Shown piece after piece: positions 25,617-34,301 of a DNA stretch of 64,000 nt. The notes beneath the pieces were generated by a model, which was not told where the DNA came from, made no database searches, and saw nothing but the letters and a program-made list of their open reading frames with translations. Location: IMG/VR virus record IMGVR_UViG_3300027759_000053, positions 62,001 through 126,000 of that record. One strand, written 5' to 3'. Position 1 is the stretch's first letter; each line of letters begins with the position of its first letter. The position numbers were made by a program, and so were the translations under genes. This stretch comes from a virus.

Positions 25617-26157
25617 CTAATAATTGCTCGATCTCTTCCGGAATCCAGGGCACATTCATTCGCTCAGGATGCCACACTATACCAGCAGTATTCCCGTCAA
25701 TCCAGGCTTCGCAGTTGCCGTGCTCGTCGTAGGCTAAAATAGTAGCTGATTTCTGTGGGGTTTTAATTGCCAATGAGTGATAGCTGTTTACAGTAATCAG
25801 TTCACCAAAGTAGTTGACCTGATGTTCGCAATCTACGTGATTGCCAATTTCTGCTATTTCTCCACCAAGCATTTCTGTAATCAAAAATGCTCCATGACAA
25901 ATACCAATCACGGGCTTTTGTCTGGCAATCATGTGTGTGGCCAATCTTACTTCGGTTAACCGTCTGACTGTGCTGTCATCCCCGCCGGTGATAACAAAAC
26001 AATCTAGCTCGTTAGCTAAACTGTTAAAATCTTGACCAGGCCTGTTTGCAATAGGAAAGAGCGTATGCGCTTTTAAGTATGAATACCATCCATGCTCTAA
26101 GGCGTCATACGCTCTATTTTTGTGTAACAGGACTCGTTGACTGAGTCCTATATTCAT
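25609..26157 (-). CDS. Class I glutamine amidotransferase-like protein
   Basis: A 182-residue GATase1/peptidase C26-like protein. The nucleophile cysteine is in IGICHGAFLITE and the His-Glu pair in GIVWHPERMN near the end, giving a complete Cys-His-Glu triad. It may hydrolyse gamma-glutamyl amides or supply ammonia to a synthetase; no synthetase partner adjoins it. Such proteins are frequent in cyanophage-like genomes. It overlaps the di-iron gene by one base. Confidence 0.75.
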   Translation of the reverse strand: MNIGLSQRVLLHKNRAYDALEHGWYSYLKAHTLFPIANRPGQDFNSLANELDCFVITGGDDSTVRRLTEVRLATHMIARQKPVIGICHGAFLITEMLGGEIAEIGNHVDCEHQVNYFGELITVNSYHSLAIKTPQKSATILAYDEHGNCEAWIDGNTAGIVWHPERMNVPWIPEEIEQLLGK

Positions 26158-26852
26158 TACCAGCCGTAAGCGTCGGCTACTAGTCGCTTACCATCCGCAG
26201 CAGCAGTGGTATTCCGGCAACTGATATCATACAAGTCTTTACGCATCTGAGCAACCAGTGCTTCGATTCGTACTTGTTCTGCTTCAGTGGTAACTAGCTT
26301 TTCTAAAGCTCTAGCACCAATTTTGCTGTGGAAACCTTCATCCTTGGCAATTTTAGCGTAAGCATTACTAATAAACTCATCTTCAATGCATTCAGCCATT
26401 TGATTCCACACAGCTTCTGCACGACCTTCGGCAACCAATTGATAAGCAGCTAGCGCAGCAGCATCATCTTGTGCATCATATTTTTGTAGTAGGCTGGCAC
26501 CTTTTGCTGTGGGTTTTGCAGCTTCGGCAGCAATAGCAGCTTGTACATCCACTGGCGAGCCTTGGATGTGTTCAATAACTTCTTTAACTAATCGAAAGTG
26601 TACAGCTTCGTCGTGTGCCTGTTGAGTCAACAGTTGTAATTCAACTGGGTCAGCATCTGCAGGCATGTTAGCTACTTGTTGGGCAATTTCAACCATGTTC
26701 ATACGCTCGTTGATCATACGACCAATAAAATGTTCTACTAACTCTTCTTTAGCTGGCTTGCTATCGAAGTAAGCCTTTACATTATGTTGGCTGGCGCGGA
26801 AAAGGGCTTGATTTTCATCAACGATTTTGTTTACAAATTGTTTTGCGTCCAT
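26157..26852 (-). CDS. Ferritin-like di-iron protein (possible oxygenase)
   Basis: A 231-residue helical protein with two metal-binding helix signatures: ERMNMVEI and HDEAVHFRL (ExxH) in the first half, and ECIEDEF plus KDEGFHSKI (ExxH) in the second. This E-ExxH-E-ExxH set is that of ferritin-like di-iron oxygenases and hydroxylases. Substrate unknown. A late-type promoter motif lies 24 bases upstream with AAGGAG before the ATG. Confidence 0.7.
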   Translation of the reverse strand: MDAKQFVNKIVDENQALFRASQHNVKAYFDSKPAKEELVEHFIGRMINERMNMVEIAQQVANMPADADPVELQLLTQQAHDEAVHFRLVKEVIEHIQGSPVDVQAAIAAEAAKPTAKGASLLQKYDAQDDAAALAAYQLVAEGRAEAVWNQMAECIEDEFISNAYAKIAKDEGFHSKIGARALEKLVTTEAEQVRIEALVAQMRKDLYDISCRNTTAAADGKRLVADAYGW

Positions 26853-26875
26853 TATGGAACTCCTTGTATATTATT

Positions 26876-26883
26876 ATATTTAT
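26876..26883 (-). promoter_or_regulatory. Late-type promoter motif (ATAAATAT)
   Basis: Minus strand, 23 bases before the di-iron protein gene. Confidence 0.55.
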
Positions 26884-27560
26884 GCTATTTTGTTGGCTGG
26901 ATCGTCTATATTTCGATCTTTGTAGGGTCTGCGACCTGCTCGAATGTGCTCATCTAACCAATGTGTTTCAATTGGTGTAATGTATTTATGGTTAGCGTCT
27001 TTTTCTATAAAGTCATAAACGGAGTCGCTATTCCATGCAATAGGAAAATTCATAATTTTAGACAACCATTTAAGATAGTGCTTTCCGTGCAAGAAAAATG
27101 CTTCATGATCTACAAAATGTACTTCATGCTCACTAGTTAAAATGTTATCATAGTAGTATTCTTGTGCCGTTGCCAAGGAACTAAATCCGTTCATTAATCT
27201 TTGCTGCTGCACTGTGTTGATATTCTTATCACGTACAATTATAGCGATAGTTACTTGCACACCCAGCTTTCGCGCACGATCAGCGACTTCACGAATTTTA
27301 GGAATAATACGAGTTCCGTCCATATAAACTGGACAAGATACATTGGCTAAAAAATACTGACTATTTGCAAATTTATCTATAGTTAATCGTTCAGGAAATC
27401 GCCAGTATTCAGCAAATGGTTCTATATCACTAGGAACCCAATATTCTTTTTTAAGATCTTCCCATCCCTCAACATCTGGGTGTTGACTTAGAATTCTACT
27501 AAAAAGATGATTACCTGATCCTTGCGGTCCGGTAACAATTAATAAATGCTTGTTTGACAT
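26880..27560 (-). CDS. P-loop sulfotransferase-like protein
   Basis: A 226-residue protein starting with LLIVTGPQGSGNHLFSRILS, a P-loop/PAPS-binding-like motif, then ILSQHPDVEGWED as in phage sulfotransferase-like proteins. IAIIVRDKN corresponds to the second nucleotide strand. A transferase role on glycans is possible. It sits in a cluster with 27570-27800 and 27797-28381 that is common in cyanophages. Confidence 0.6.
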   Translation of the reverse strand: MSNKHLLIVTGPQGSGNHLFSRILSQHPDVEGWEDLKKEYWVPSDIEPFAEYWRFPERLTIDKFANSQYFLANVSCPVYMDGTRIIPKIREVADRARKLGVQVTIAIIVRDKNINTVQQQRLMNGFSSLATAQEYYYDNILTSEHEVHFVDHEAFFLHGKHYLKWLSKIMNFPIAWNSDSVYDFIEKDANHKYITPIETHWLDEHIRAGRRPYKDRNIDDPANKIA

Positions 27561-27569
27561 GTGCTATCC

Positions 27570-27800
27570 TTATTTGAAAAAATACATATAAATTAATCCA
27601 GGGATGATTATAAAAAACTGTGGGATAAAATTGAGCATCAGCGCACGTTCGTTCCAGCGATAGCCAACATAGATCCAGCCTGCGGCTCCAATCATTTGTA
27701 AGAAACTATTCCAGGGAGTTATACCTAGTACATGAAACACCATTGCTACTAAAATCGTACAGGCACTACTGTATTTAATATACCAAACGTGATCTTTCAT
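27570..27800 (-). CDS. Small membrane protein
   Basis: A 76-residue protein with hydrophobic stretches at about 10-27 (SACTILVAMVFHVLGIT), 33-47 (FLQMIGAAGWIYVGY) and 55-74 (LNFIPQFFIIIPGLIYMYFF). It starts MKDHVWYIKYSSA, a beginning shared with small membrane proteins of cyanophages. Function unknown. Its start overlaps the stop of 27797-28381. Confidence 0.65.
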   Translation of the reverse strand: MKDHVWYIKYSSACTILVAMVFHVLGITPWNSFLQMIGAAGWIYVGYRWNERALMLNFIPQFFIIIPGLIYMYFFK

Positions 27801-28381
27801 TTTATTACAGTTACTAATATATCTGGATGAATAACTGGAACTGCTACATCAGCATCAAAGTTTTCTTTAATCCAGTCTGCGGTAAAGTAATTCCACGTGG
27901 CACGTTTTTCACAGGCATACTGTAGCATTAATTTATTGTTCCTTGATATCTCGTGTAACATATCTGCTTCGTCTTGGTACCATTTATAACTAGGGTACTT
28001 AATCTGAAATCCACCTGCTTCGTGCCACCAAGCAAAGCTGGCCATGTCCGGGCGATATACCAGCATGATCCAATCATCAGGATAATGACGTTCTATTTCA
28101 GCAAACTTATCGGGCCATTGATGGCTCTTGACCAAGCGACATCCACCTGGCTCGGTCCACGCTTGATCAATATGTTCTTGCCCCACCCAGCTGATCACAG
28201 GATCAAATTCCATCTTCCATCCAAAGTAAGCACCCACATGCCCTGTATAGGCATGATGCTCATATGTGCGTTCGGGTGTGCGATCGCTAGTATTGAATCC
28301 CGGAATGGATTCCAACGTTTGGGCAATGCCGCTCCAACGCGAGCCGGGAACGCCAGTAAAAAATATTCTGTCAGGTAGCAT
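27797..28381 (-). CDS. Sulfotransferase-like protein
   Basis: A 194-residue protein beginning IFFTGVPGSRWSGIAQTLES, a nucleotide-binding loop of the sulfotransferase type, with RLVKSHQWPD and WIMLVYRPD where the second phosphate-binding strand is expected. Acceptor unknown. Its start lies 13 bases from the divergent plus-strand methyltransferase gene. Confidence 0.6.
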   Translation of the reverse strand: MLPDRIFFTGVPGSRWSGIAQTLESIPGFNTSDRTPERTYEHHAYTGHVGAYFGWKMEFDPVISWVGQEHIDQAWTEPGGCRLVKSHQWPDKFAEIERHYPDDWIMLVYRPDMASFAWWHEAGGFQIKYPSYKWYQDEADMLHEISRNNKLMLQYACEKRATWNYFTADWIKENFDADVAVPVIHPDILVTVIK

Positions 28382-28394
28382 AATAAGTAATTAT

Positions 28395-28919
28395 ATGAAT
28401 CAACAACTACTCAATAATTATTTCAGCCAGCACTGGCGTGGGCATCTTAATCTTTATCAATATTCTGGATTAAGTCTCGCTAAAAAAATTAACCCGGATG
28501 AATGGGTATTAGATGTTGGATGCGGGATAAATCCATTTAAAACGTTAATTGCTAACCTAGTGGGAATAGATCCTGCATTTGAGCAAGCTGATCATCAAAC
28601 CACAATTGAAGATTTCAAAACAGAACAACGATTCGACGTTGCATTTTGTTTAGGTAGTATAAACTTTGGCCCAGAAGAAACAATTAAGAAACAAATTAAG
28701 TGTATAGTTAATTTACTTAATCCTGCCGCTAGAATCTATTGGAGAGTTAATCCTGGGTTACAGGACCACGGAAACAAAGAGTGTAAAGAAATAGATTTTT
28801 TTCCATGGTCACCAAAACTATTAAAAGAATATGCCGAACAGTTTGGATTTGAAGCAGCGGATATCAAACAAGATCTAAACAATAGACTTTATTGTGAGTG
28901 GACACGGTCTAATACTTAG
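28395..28919 (+). CDS. Class I SAM methyltransferase-like protein
   Basis: A 174-residue protein. Motif I is VLDVGCGINPFKT, followed by NLVGIDPAF (acidic residue of strand 2) and DVAFCLGSINFG (motif IV region). The ATG at 28395 is chosen because the upstream extension runs through the divergent gene. It opens the plus-strand island with phoH and a radical SAM gene. Substrate unknown. Confidence 0.7.
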   Translation: MNQQLLNNYFSQHWRGHLNLYQYSGLSLAKKINPDEWVLDVGCGINPFKTLIANLVGIDPAFEQADHQTTIEDFKTEQRFDVAFCLGSINFGPEETIKKQIKCIVNLLNPAARIYWRVNPGLQDHGNKECKEIDFFPWSPKLLKEYAEQFGFEAADIKQDLNNRLYCEWTRSNT

Positions 28920-29047
28920 TCCAATATATTTAAATTTCTATAGTCATTAAATGAACAATTCTAATCCTTAAATATTTGCGTGGACTTATTGACAAGCCCA
29001 CTAACTGGCAAATGTCAACAGAACCACCACATACAAAGGAGGCAGTC

Positions 29048-29770
29048 TTGAGCAAACGCCGTAGAAGCGAAGTAACACAATTATCTGTAGTAAGCAACAT
29101 TGAACCATATCAAAAACAAAGAAAAACAATTGCACTAACGCCAAAAAGTCGTAACCAAGAAACATACATAGATTTACTAGAAGATCCCCAACGCTTAATA
29201 GTTTTCGCTACTGGCCCGGCAGGCACAGGTAAAACTATGCTGGCTGTGTTGGCCGCACTAAAAGCATTTAGAGCAGGAGAGTGCTCTCGAATTGTTATTA
29301 CTAGGCCTGCAGTGGGCGTTGATGACGAGCAACATGGATTTTTGCCGGGTACATTGAATCAAAAGATGGAGCCATGGACACGCCCTATCTTTGATATAAT
29401 AGAGGAGTATTACAAACCACAGGAAGTAGCTCGTTTGCTAGACGAAAAATATATAGAGATTGCTCCACTAGCATACATGCGGGGGCGGACATTTAAAAAC
29501 TCGTGGATCGTTGCTGACGAAATGCAGAACGCCACGCCTTCTCAGATGAAAATGCTGCTCACTAGACTAGGAGAAAATTCCAAGATGGTTGTAACAGGCG
29601 ACACACAGCAGGCCGACCGTAAGGCCAAGGACAACGGATTGCTAGACTTTCAGCGGCTCATGGCCGACTTTGAAGACAGCCAATACATTGCTGGTGTGGA
29701 ATTTGCCGTCAAGGATGTTCGTAGACATCCGGCTGTGGCAGAAGTTCTTAAATTGTACGGGGAGGATTAA
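29048..29770 (+). CDS. phoH: PhoH-like P-loop ATPase
   Basis: A 240-residue protein with Walker A GPAGTGKT, IVITRPAVGVDDEQHGFLPG, the DEMQNATPSQMKMLLTR Walker B region and VVTGDTQQ, all diagnostic of PhoH. It is common in T4-like marine phages; bacterial relatives bind RNA or act with RNases. The start is a TTG at 29048, set by AAGGAGG six bases upstream; upstream in-frame codons have no ribosome site. About 130 bases before it carry no gene; I see only a lone TTGACA with no good -10. Confidence 0.92.
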   Translation: MSKRRRSEVTQLSVVSNIEPYQKQRKTIALTPKSRNQETYIDLLEDPQRLIVFATGPAGTGKTMLAVLAALKAFRAGECSRIVITRPAVGVDDEQHGFLPGTLNQKMEPWTRPIFDIIEEYYKPQEVARLLDEKYIEIAPLAYMRGRTFKNSWIVADEMQNATPSQMKMLLTRLGENSKMVVTGDTQQADRKAKDNGLLDFQRLMADFEDSQYIAGVEFAVKDVRRHPAVAEVLKLYGED

Positions 29771-29787
29771 ATCATTGTAAATACTGA

Positions 29788-30789
29788 ATGCTAAGTTATT
29801 CTGAGATCCGCCGTGTTCATTTAGAAATATCAACTAGGTGCAATGCGGCGTGTCCTGAATGTCCAAGAAATTTTCGTGGTGTAGATATCGTAGACACCTA
29901 TCCTGTTTGTGATATGAGCTTAGAGCAAGCTCAAAAAATCTTTACTGTTCCTTTTTTACAACAACTTGATCAAATATTAATTAACGGCAACTATGGTGAT
30001 TTCATCACGGCCCGGGATGGTTTGTCAATTATTGAATACTTTGTTGCTGTAAATCCACAATTAAAAATTAGTATTAGTACCAATGCTAGTGGGCGCCCAC
30101 ATATATGGCGTAGATTGGGTGAGCTTGGAGTAGAAGTTCAGTTTAGAATTGATGGATTGGCAGATACTCATCATCTATACAGACAATATACAAACTTTGA
30201 ATTAATATTGGAGAATGCATTAAAGTTTATACAAGCAGGAGGCCGTGCTGTATGGGCAATGATTAAATTTGATCATAACAAGCATCAGATATCTCAAGCC
30301 GAAATATTATCTAAAGCAATGGGATTTAAGAGATTTGAACTAGTTGATGCAGGTAGAGATAAAACTGTAGTCTTTACTAGAGATAAACAACTTAGTCACG
30401 TAATAGGCAATTACCAAGGGCCCACCGACTATGAAACATTATACAATCAGTATCAGCACTCTATTAGTGATCCGGGCAGTATTCTAAAAAAGATCAAAGT
30501 ACAAGAAAGAGAAATAGACTGTTATTCGAATAAAAATCGTGAAATTTATATAGCAGCAAATGGTGAAGTTTATCCTTGTTGTTGGCTAGGGTTCTACCCA
30601 TTGAGTAAAAAAGGAAACCCTAGTATGTATCAATTACGTCCGTTAGTCAAAGAAAACAATAGTTTTGATTACGGAATAGAACACGCAATTGCATGGTTCA
30701 ATCAAATTGAAAGTACTTGGAGTAAGACTGTTCTAGAAGGAAAAATTTATAATTGCAACGAAACTTGCGGGAAGAGAACATTAAGTTGA
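29788..30789 (+). CDS. Radical SAM/SPASM-type protein
   Basis: A 333-residue enzyme with CNAACPECPRN near residue 18 (Cys-x3-Cys-x2-Cys for the SAM cluster), and a C-terminal auxiliary cluster region: REIDCYS, NGEVYPCCWLGF and CNETCGKR. This layout matches SPASM-domain maturases that modify peptides or other substrates. No peptide substrate gene is adjacent. Its last 43 bases overlap the 3' end of the minus-strand nucleotidase gene. Confidence 0.82.
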   Translation: MLSYSEIRRVHLEISTRCNAACPECPRNFRGVDIVDTYPVCDMSLEQAQKIFTVPFLQQLDQILINGNYGDFITARDGLSIIEYFVAVNPQLKISISTNASGRPHIWRRLGELGVEVQFRIDGLADTHHLYRQYTNFELILENALKFIQAGGRAVWAMIKFDHNKHQISQAEILSKAMGFKRFELVDAGRDKTVVFTRDKQLSHVIGNYQGPTDYETLYNQYQHSISDPGSILKKIKVQEREIDCYSNKNREIYIAANGEVYPCCWLGFYPLSKKGNPSMYQLRPLVKENNSFDYGIEHAIAWFNQIESTWSKTVLEGKIYNCNETCGKRTLS

Positions 30790-31250
30790 TTAATGGTATC
30801 TGTATAATCTTTATGCAATATACCTATACCACCAGAGTTACGCCATTCTTCGATATTGCTTCGCCGATCGTCAATTAATATATCACCAGGCTGACAATGT
30901 ACATGTTTGTCTTTGCTAAAAGGACCAAACATGACAGGTATAGTTGCAAAGTAATTACGAGCCCAATACACTTTATCATAGAATGCCCAAGGTACATCGT
31001 TACCTTTTGGCACTGCAGTTAGAAATTTAAGGTCGTATTGTTTTTTACTACAAAACTGTTCACACTGATAAACCAATTGACTGGCATAAGGTGTTGGAAT
31101 CAGGTCACGATATAGTCTAGCATTAGTTGCCAGTTTATACCATGTTTCGTCGGGATAGATTCCTTGACTAGGTGGAACACCCAAGGTGCGAGCAGCGTAT
31201 TCGTCGAAGTCAGCTACAACTCCGTCCATATCTAAGTAAAGTGTTGGCAT
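30747..31250 (-). CDS. HAD-family 5'(3')-deoxyribonucleotidase-like phosphatase
   Basis: A 167-residue protein starting LYLDMDGVVADFDEYA, the HAD motif I (Asp nucleophile and acid/base Asp), with FLTAVPK (motif II) and DILIDDRRSNIEEW (motif IV acidic pair). Such proteins dephosphorylate dNMPs or related compounds and adjust nucleotide pools. It ends a minus-strand operon that starts near 35914. Confidence 0.8.
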   Translation of the reverse strand: MPTLYLDMDGVVADFDEYAARTLGVPPSQGIYPDETWYKLATNARLYRDLIPTPYASQLVYQCEQFCSKKQYDLKFLTAVPKGNDVPWAFYDKVYWARNYFATIPVMFGPFSKDKHVHCQPGDILIDDRRSNIEEWRNSGGIGILHKDYTDTINQLNVLFPQVSLQL

Positions 31251-31487
31251 TTATTTTTTAAGTTTTGAATGTAATGCTTGTAGATAATTGGTTTGATTGT
31301 TTAATTTATTCTCAAGACGCTGTATAGTATCTTTTAACCTATGTACATCACCGGACAACATATTGATAACAGCGTCTTGATCACGCAATTTTACTTGATG
31401 TGTCATTAGATTGGGGCGCGGCGGTGCGTCAGGATCGACAGCACGTTTCTTCTTAGACCGCATGGCCTTAAACAATTTTGGGTTCAT
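31251..31487 (-). CDS. Small coiled-coil protein
   Basis: A 78-residue protein with a basic start (MNPKLFKAMRSKKKRA) and a heptad-like C-terminal half (INMLSGDVHRLKDTIQRLEN, KLNNQTNYLQALHSKLKK). It overlaps the cupin gene by 4 bases. Function unknown. Confidence 0.55.
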   Translation of the reverse strand: MNPKLFKAMRSKKKRAVDPDAPPRPNLMTHQVKLRDQDAVINMLSGDVHRLKDTIQRLENKLNNQTNYLQALHSKLKK

Positions 31488-31807
31488 ATATAGTATTTAT
31501 CGTCGGGTACACTGGGAGTTTTAATGGCGAAAACTTCGGTGTCTTCGACGTATTCGGCGTAATATGCTTCCCCAGGTTCTAGTACGCAAATATCACCTAC
31601 ACCAAACTCAACATTGTTAATTATCATACGACCTCGAGTAATTAACTGTAGTTCTGTGGCTTTTAAATGGTAGTGCGGAACATCTTTTTTACCAGCTGGA
31701 TTAGATTGCCAACAGGCTTCAAAATGTTCTGATTGTATAACAGCCTCAGGAAAGTTACCTACGAACCATCCTCGGTCGCCGGATTCACTGTGTTTGAGTT
31801 TCTTCAT
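31484..31807 (-). CDS. Cupin-domain protein
   Basis: A 107-residue single cupin. The first conserved motif is VPHYHLKATELQLITRGRM (two His and a Glu as metal ligands); the second is reduced (GDICVLEPGEAYYAEYVED, no His), as in some non-enzymatic cupins. The start at 31807 has AGGAG upstream; it overlaps the previous gene by 23 bases. Confidence 0.7.
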   Translation of the reverse strand: MKKLKHSESGDRGWFVGNFPEAVIQSEHFEACWQSNPAGKKDVPHYHLKATELQLITRGRMIINNVEFGVGDICVLEPGEAYYAEYVEDTEVFAIKTPSVPDDKYYI

Positions 31808-32153
31808 TCTTCTCCTCTGCTTGCATTTCATCGAGCATTTTGTTGAAATATTCTGCATCAAGTTGAACCATTACGTCGGTGATATACTTGTGATAGCCTT
31901 TAAAGAAATACTTAAACAATTCGTCAAAGTTTTTATTACCGTTAAACACATTTGTTTGTACCTGCTTCTCACTGAGATTCATGATGATCTTAGCACCAGT
32001 GATATCTTTTGAACGCAGCCTTGTGCTGACTTGAACCTGTTCGTCGTATTGATGATTAGCAGGATCTTTCATGTAACCTGCGATATGTGTCATCTTGGGA
32101 TTCTTTGGTCTAGTTACGTAATGTGCTACAAGATAAATTGATTTAGTTTTCAT
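31785..32153 (-). CDS. Conserved phage protein downstream of the clamp loader
   Basis: A 122-residue protein (IYLVAHYVTRPKNPKMTHI, VSTRLRSKDITGAKIIMN, FKYFFKGYHKYITDVM). In T4 the clamp-loader small subunit gp62 follows gp44, and this gene has that position with a 4-base overlap, but the sequence does not look like gp62 to me. Function unknown. Confidence 0.5.
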   Translation of the reverse strand: MKTKSIYLVAHYVTRPKNPKMTHIAGYMKDPANHQYDEQVQVSTRLRSKDITGAKIIMNLSEKQVQTNVFNGNKNFDELFKYFFKGYHKYITDVMVQLDAEYFNKMLDEMQAEEKNEETQTQ

Positions 32154-33073
32154 GATATTTGACTAAGTTCTACTAAGGTTGCCGAAAGATTGATTTCAAA
32201 GTCTGCTACTAACGAATGCGTAGCTGCACCTTTGCGTATAATTTTAATTGCCTCATCTTGCCCTTCTGGTGTAGGCGACCACAAATCCAAATTCTGATAC
32301 ATCCAAGTAAAGATCTCTTCCATGTCATCGGCAGTGGCATGAGTACATAGTAGTGTTCGTGCCCCTCTTAAGTCACCTTTCTTAAATAGTTCCACAACTC
32401 CTAGTTTATAGTCCATAGTACTAGCATCGCCGGCACTTTTAGAAATAGTTAACGCACCACTTACACTATTACTTTGTAAAAGTTTTAAACAACTACGTAG
32501 ATCCGGATACGTGGCTTTAACATAACTATCAATGGTGTCAAGATCAAATTCTACACCTTCAGTGACCAACACCGTGGCAGCACGAGCAGTAAACTCTGTT
32601 TGATCTGTTTTATCAATTACAATTTGTGTGCATCGACTCTTTAGTGGATTAATAATCTTGTGTGCTAGATTTGCAGTTAAGATAAACCTAGCCTGGCTTT
32701 GATATGTCTCCATTAAGCCACGCAAAATAGCCTGTGCATTGTGTGACAGATAATCTGCTTCGTCTAATAGTACAATTTTTAAATCACCAAATGGCATTGT
32801 GCTAACAAAGCCTTCAATTTTGCTTTTAAGAAATTCTACACCATTGTCGCGGCTGGCATTGACTTGTAGGAAGTCATACGGATCAATGTCCAAACTGTTA
32901 ACTAGAATTTTAGCCAATGTTGTTTTACCAGTACCAGCTGGACCAGTGAACAGTAAATGCGGAACACTTTTTTCCTTGATAAAGTATTCAATTTGTTCAC
33001 GTTGGCCAGGGTCAGTGAATACATACCCATCTATTGTTGATGGGCGATATTTCTCAGTCCAAAGTTCTTTCAT
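32150..33073 (-). CDS. 44: Clamp-loader ATPase, T4 gp44-like
   Basis: A 307-residue AAA+ clamp-loader large subunit that opens and loads the gp45 clamp. WTEKYRPSTIDGYV at the start, Walker A GPAGTGKT (44-51), LLDEADYLS (Walker B, about 102-110), sensor I region ILTANLAHKI and the SRC motif LKSRC (about 144-148) are all present. It is in the early operon starting near 35914, separated by 30 kb from the clamp and polymerase genes. Confidence 0.92.
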   Translation of the reverse strand: MKELWTEKYRPSTIDGYVFTDPGQREQIEYFIKEKSVPHLLFTGPAGTGKTTLAKILVNSLDIDPYDFLQVNASRDNGVEFLKSKIEGFVSTMPFGDLKIVLLDEADYLSHNAQAILRGLMETYQSQARFILTANLAHKIINPLKSRCTQIVIDKTDQTEFTARAATVLVTEGVEFDLDTIDSYVKATYPDLRSCLKLLQSNSVSGALTISKSAGDASTMDYKLGVVELFKKGDLRGARTLLCTHATADDMEEIFTWMYQNLDLWSPTPEGQDEAIKIIRKGAATHSLVADFEINLSATLVELSQIS

Positions 33074-33870
33074 AGATTATCTTGATGTAAGCAAACCAAA
33101 TCTTCACAGCGAACACTAGGGTCTGCTGGTTCCATTGTTTCGGGGTTGAATGCTGCGTATCCTGCTTCGTCTATTACTTTAAATAATTCTGCTGTGTCTG
33201 CTGCACTATATTGAGCGAACCACTCAGTGAACAGCACAGGTTTATATTTTACTAGAATATCACGAATATTGCGAATGATTTCTATGTCATGGCCTTCAGT
33301 GTCAGTTTTAATAAATCCAATCTTTGCAATTTCTTCTGCAGTTAGATATTTGGTTAACATTGTTTCTAGTGTCATACCGGTCACTGTGATACTTTCGCCA
33401 CTCATACCTTGCATCCTGGCAGTGGTTTCAGCATCCCAAGTTTCGCCAACTAGGCCACCGTTACACATACCATTTTGATGATCTTTGAATGTGAGGCCAT
33501 CGGCATTTTGATTTGTAACAGCTTCGGTAGCAACAACAAATCGACCTAGATGTGTGTTAACGCCACAGTTGAATTTCAAGTAAGGCAGTACAACAGGATT
33601 GGGTTCCACAGTCAACACAGTTGATCGACATTGTGTCATCATGGGTATAGCAGTATCTCCTGAATGCCCACCAATATCAATACAAGTCATTCCGGGCTTG
33701 ATCCACTGGCTCCAATGATTTTTAACAATATAGTAATCAAAGATAGTTTTAAAATCAGGCACTTGTTCATATTGATGATCCATTTCAAACCAGTAGCAAC
33801 TCTGGTCAGGCCAGCCGTACTCATCCAGGTCCAACTTGTGACCTGTTCTAAAAGGTAATGTTGTTATCAT
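33070..33870 (-). CDS. FkbM-family methyltransferase
   Basis: A 266-residue protein with CIDIGGHSGDTAIPM (SAM motif I), VLTVEPNPVVLPYLKFN and GFIKTDTEGHDIEIIRNI, the diagnostic FkbM central motif, followed by PVLFTEWFA. FkbM enzymes O-methylate sugars and other small molecules. It sits between co-chaperonin and clamp-loader genes with 4-base overlaps at both ends. Confidence 0.82.
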   Translation of the reverse strand: MITTLPFRTGHKLDLDEYGWPDQSCYWFEMDHQYEQVPDFKTIFDYYIVKNHWSQWIKPGMTCIDIGGHSGDTAIPMMTQCRSTVLTVEPNPVVLPYLKFNCGVNTHLGRFVVATEAVTNQNADGLTFKDHQNGMCNGGLVGETWDAETTARMQGMSGESITVTGMTLETMLTKYLTAEEIAKIGFIKTDTEGHDIEIIRNIRDILVKYKPVLFTEWFAQYSAADTAELFKVIDEAGYAAFNPETMEPADPSVRCEDLVCLHQDNL

Positions 33871-34289
33871 TCGTATTGTTCTCTACGTTTGCGTTCTGCA
33901 TGTACTGCGGTTGAAATGGTGTTTATATCTTCGGGTTCATCATCAGAGACAAAGATGATTGCTTCAGGATCTGCGCGACGTATAACAAACTCTTCTTCAT
34001 CCTTGACAATCTTGAGACCACGACTCCATCGTCCGTGTTCGACTAGTATCCATTGCCCTACTTGAACATCTTTTTGTTCTGGACCAATGGCATATACTTT
34101 TGACCACCGGGGACGGATACCATCCGTCTTTCCGTCGTCGCCGAGCAAAAGTATTCCACTGGCCAATTTACGATCATTGAAGTCCATGTCGGTGACAATA
34201 ACACTGTCATGCAACGGTTTGATTTCACCTTCTATTTCTATTCCAAATTGATATCCACGTTTTTGATCAAACGGATTTGAGACTGCCAT
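33867..34289 (-). CDS. GroES-like co-chaperonin (gp31 type)
   Basis: A 140-residue protein. IKPLHDSVIVTDMDFNDRK is the GroES-fold first strand and mobile-loop start; ASGILLLGDDGKTDGIRPRW, YAIGP and VGQWILVEHGRWSRG follow the co-chaperonin pattern. T4 gp31 replaces host GroES to fold the major capsid protein. The N-terminal 20 and C-terminal 30 residues are extra. A late-type motif upstream of 34302-34706 could add late expression. Confidence 0.75.
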   Translation of the reverse strand: MAVSNPFDQKRGYQFGIEIEGEIKPLHDSVIVTDMDFNDRKLASGILLLGDDGKTDGIRPRWSKVYAIGPEQKDVQVGQWILVEHGRWSRGLKIVKDEEEFVIRRADPEAIIFVSDDEPEDINTISTAVHAERKRREQYE

Positions 34290-34301
34290 TGATTCCTCTC
34301 T

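Noticed and set aside
28976-29047. 24 extra N-terminal codons for PhoH
   Set aside because: No ribosome site precedes the upstream TTG, whereas AAGGAGG precedes the TTG at 29048.
29777-29784. GTAAATAC before the plus-strand radical SAM gene as a late promoter
   Set aside because: Only 3 bases separate it from the start codon, too close for a leader.
31785-32153. Clamp-loader small subunit gp62
   Set aside because: The position after gp44 fits, but the sequence does not show the gp62 pattern that I know; left as unknown.
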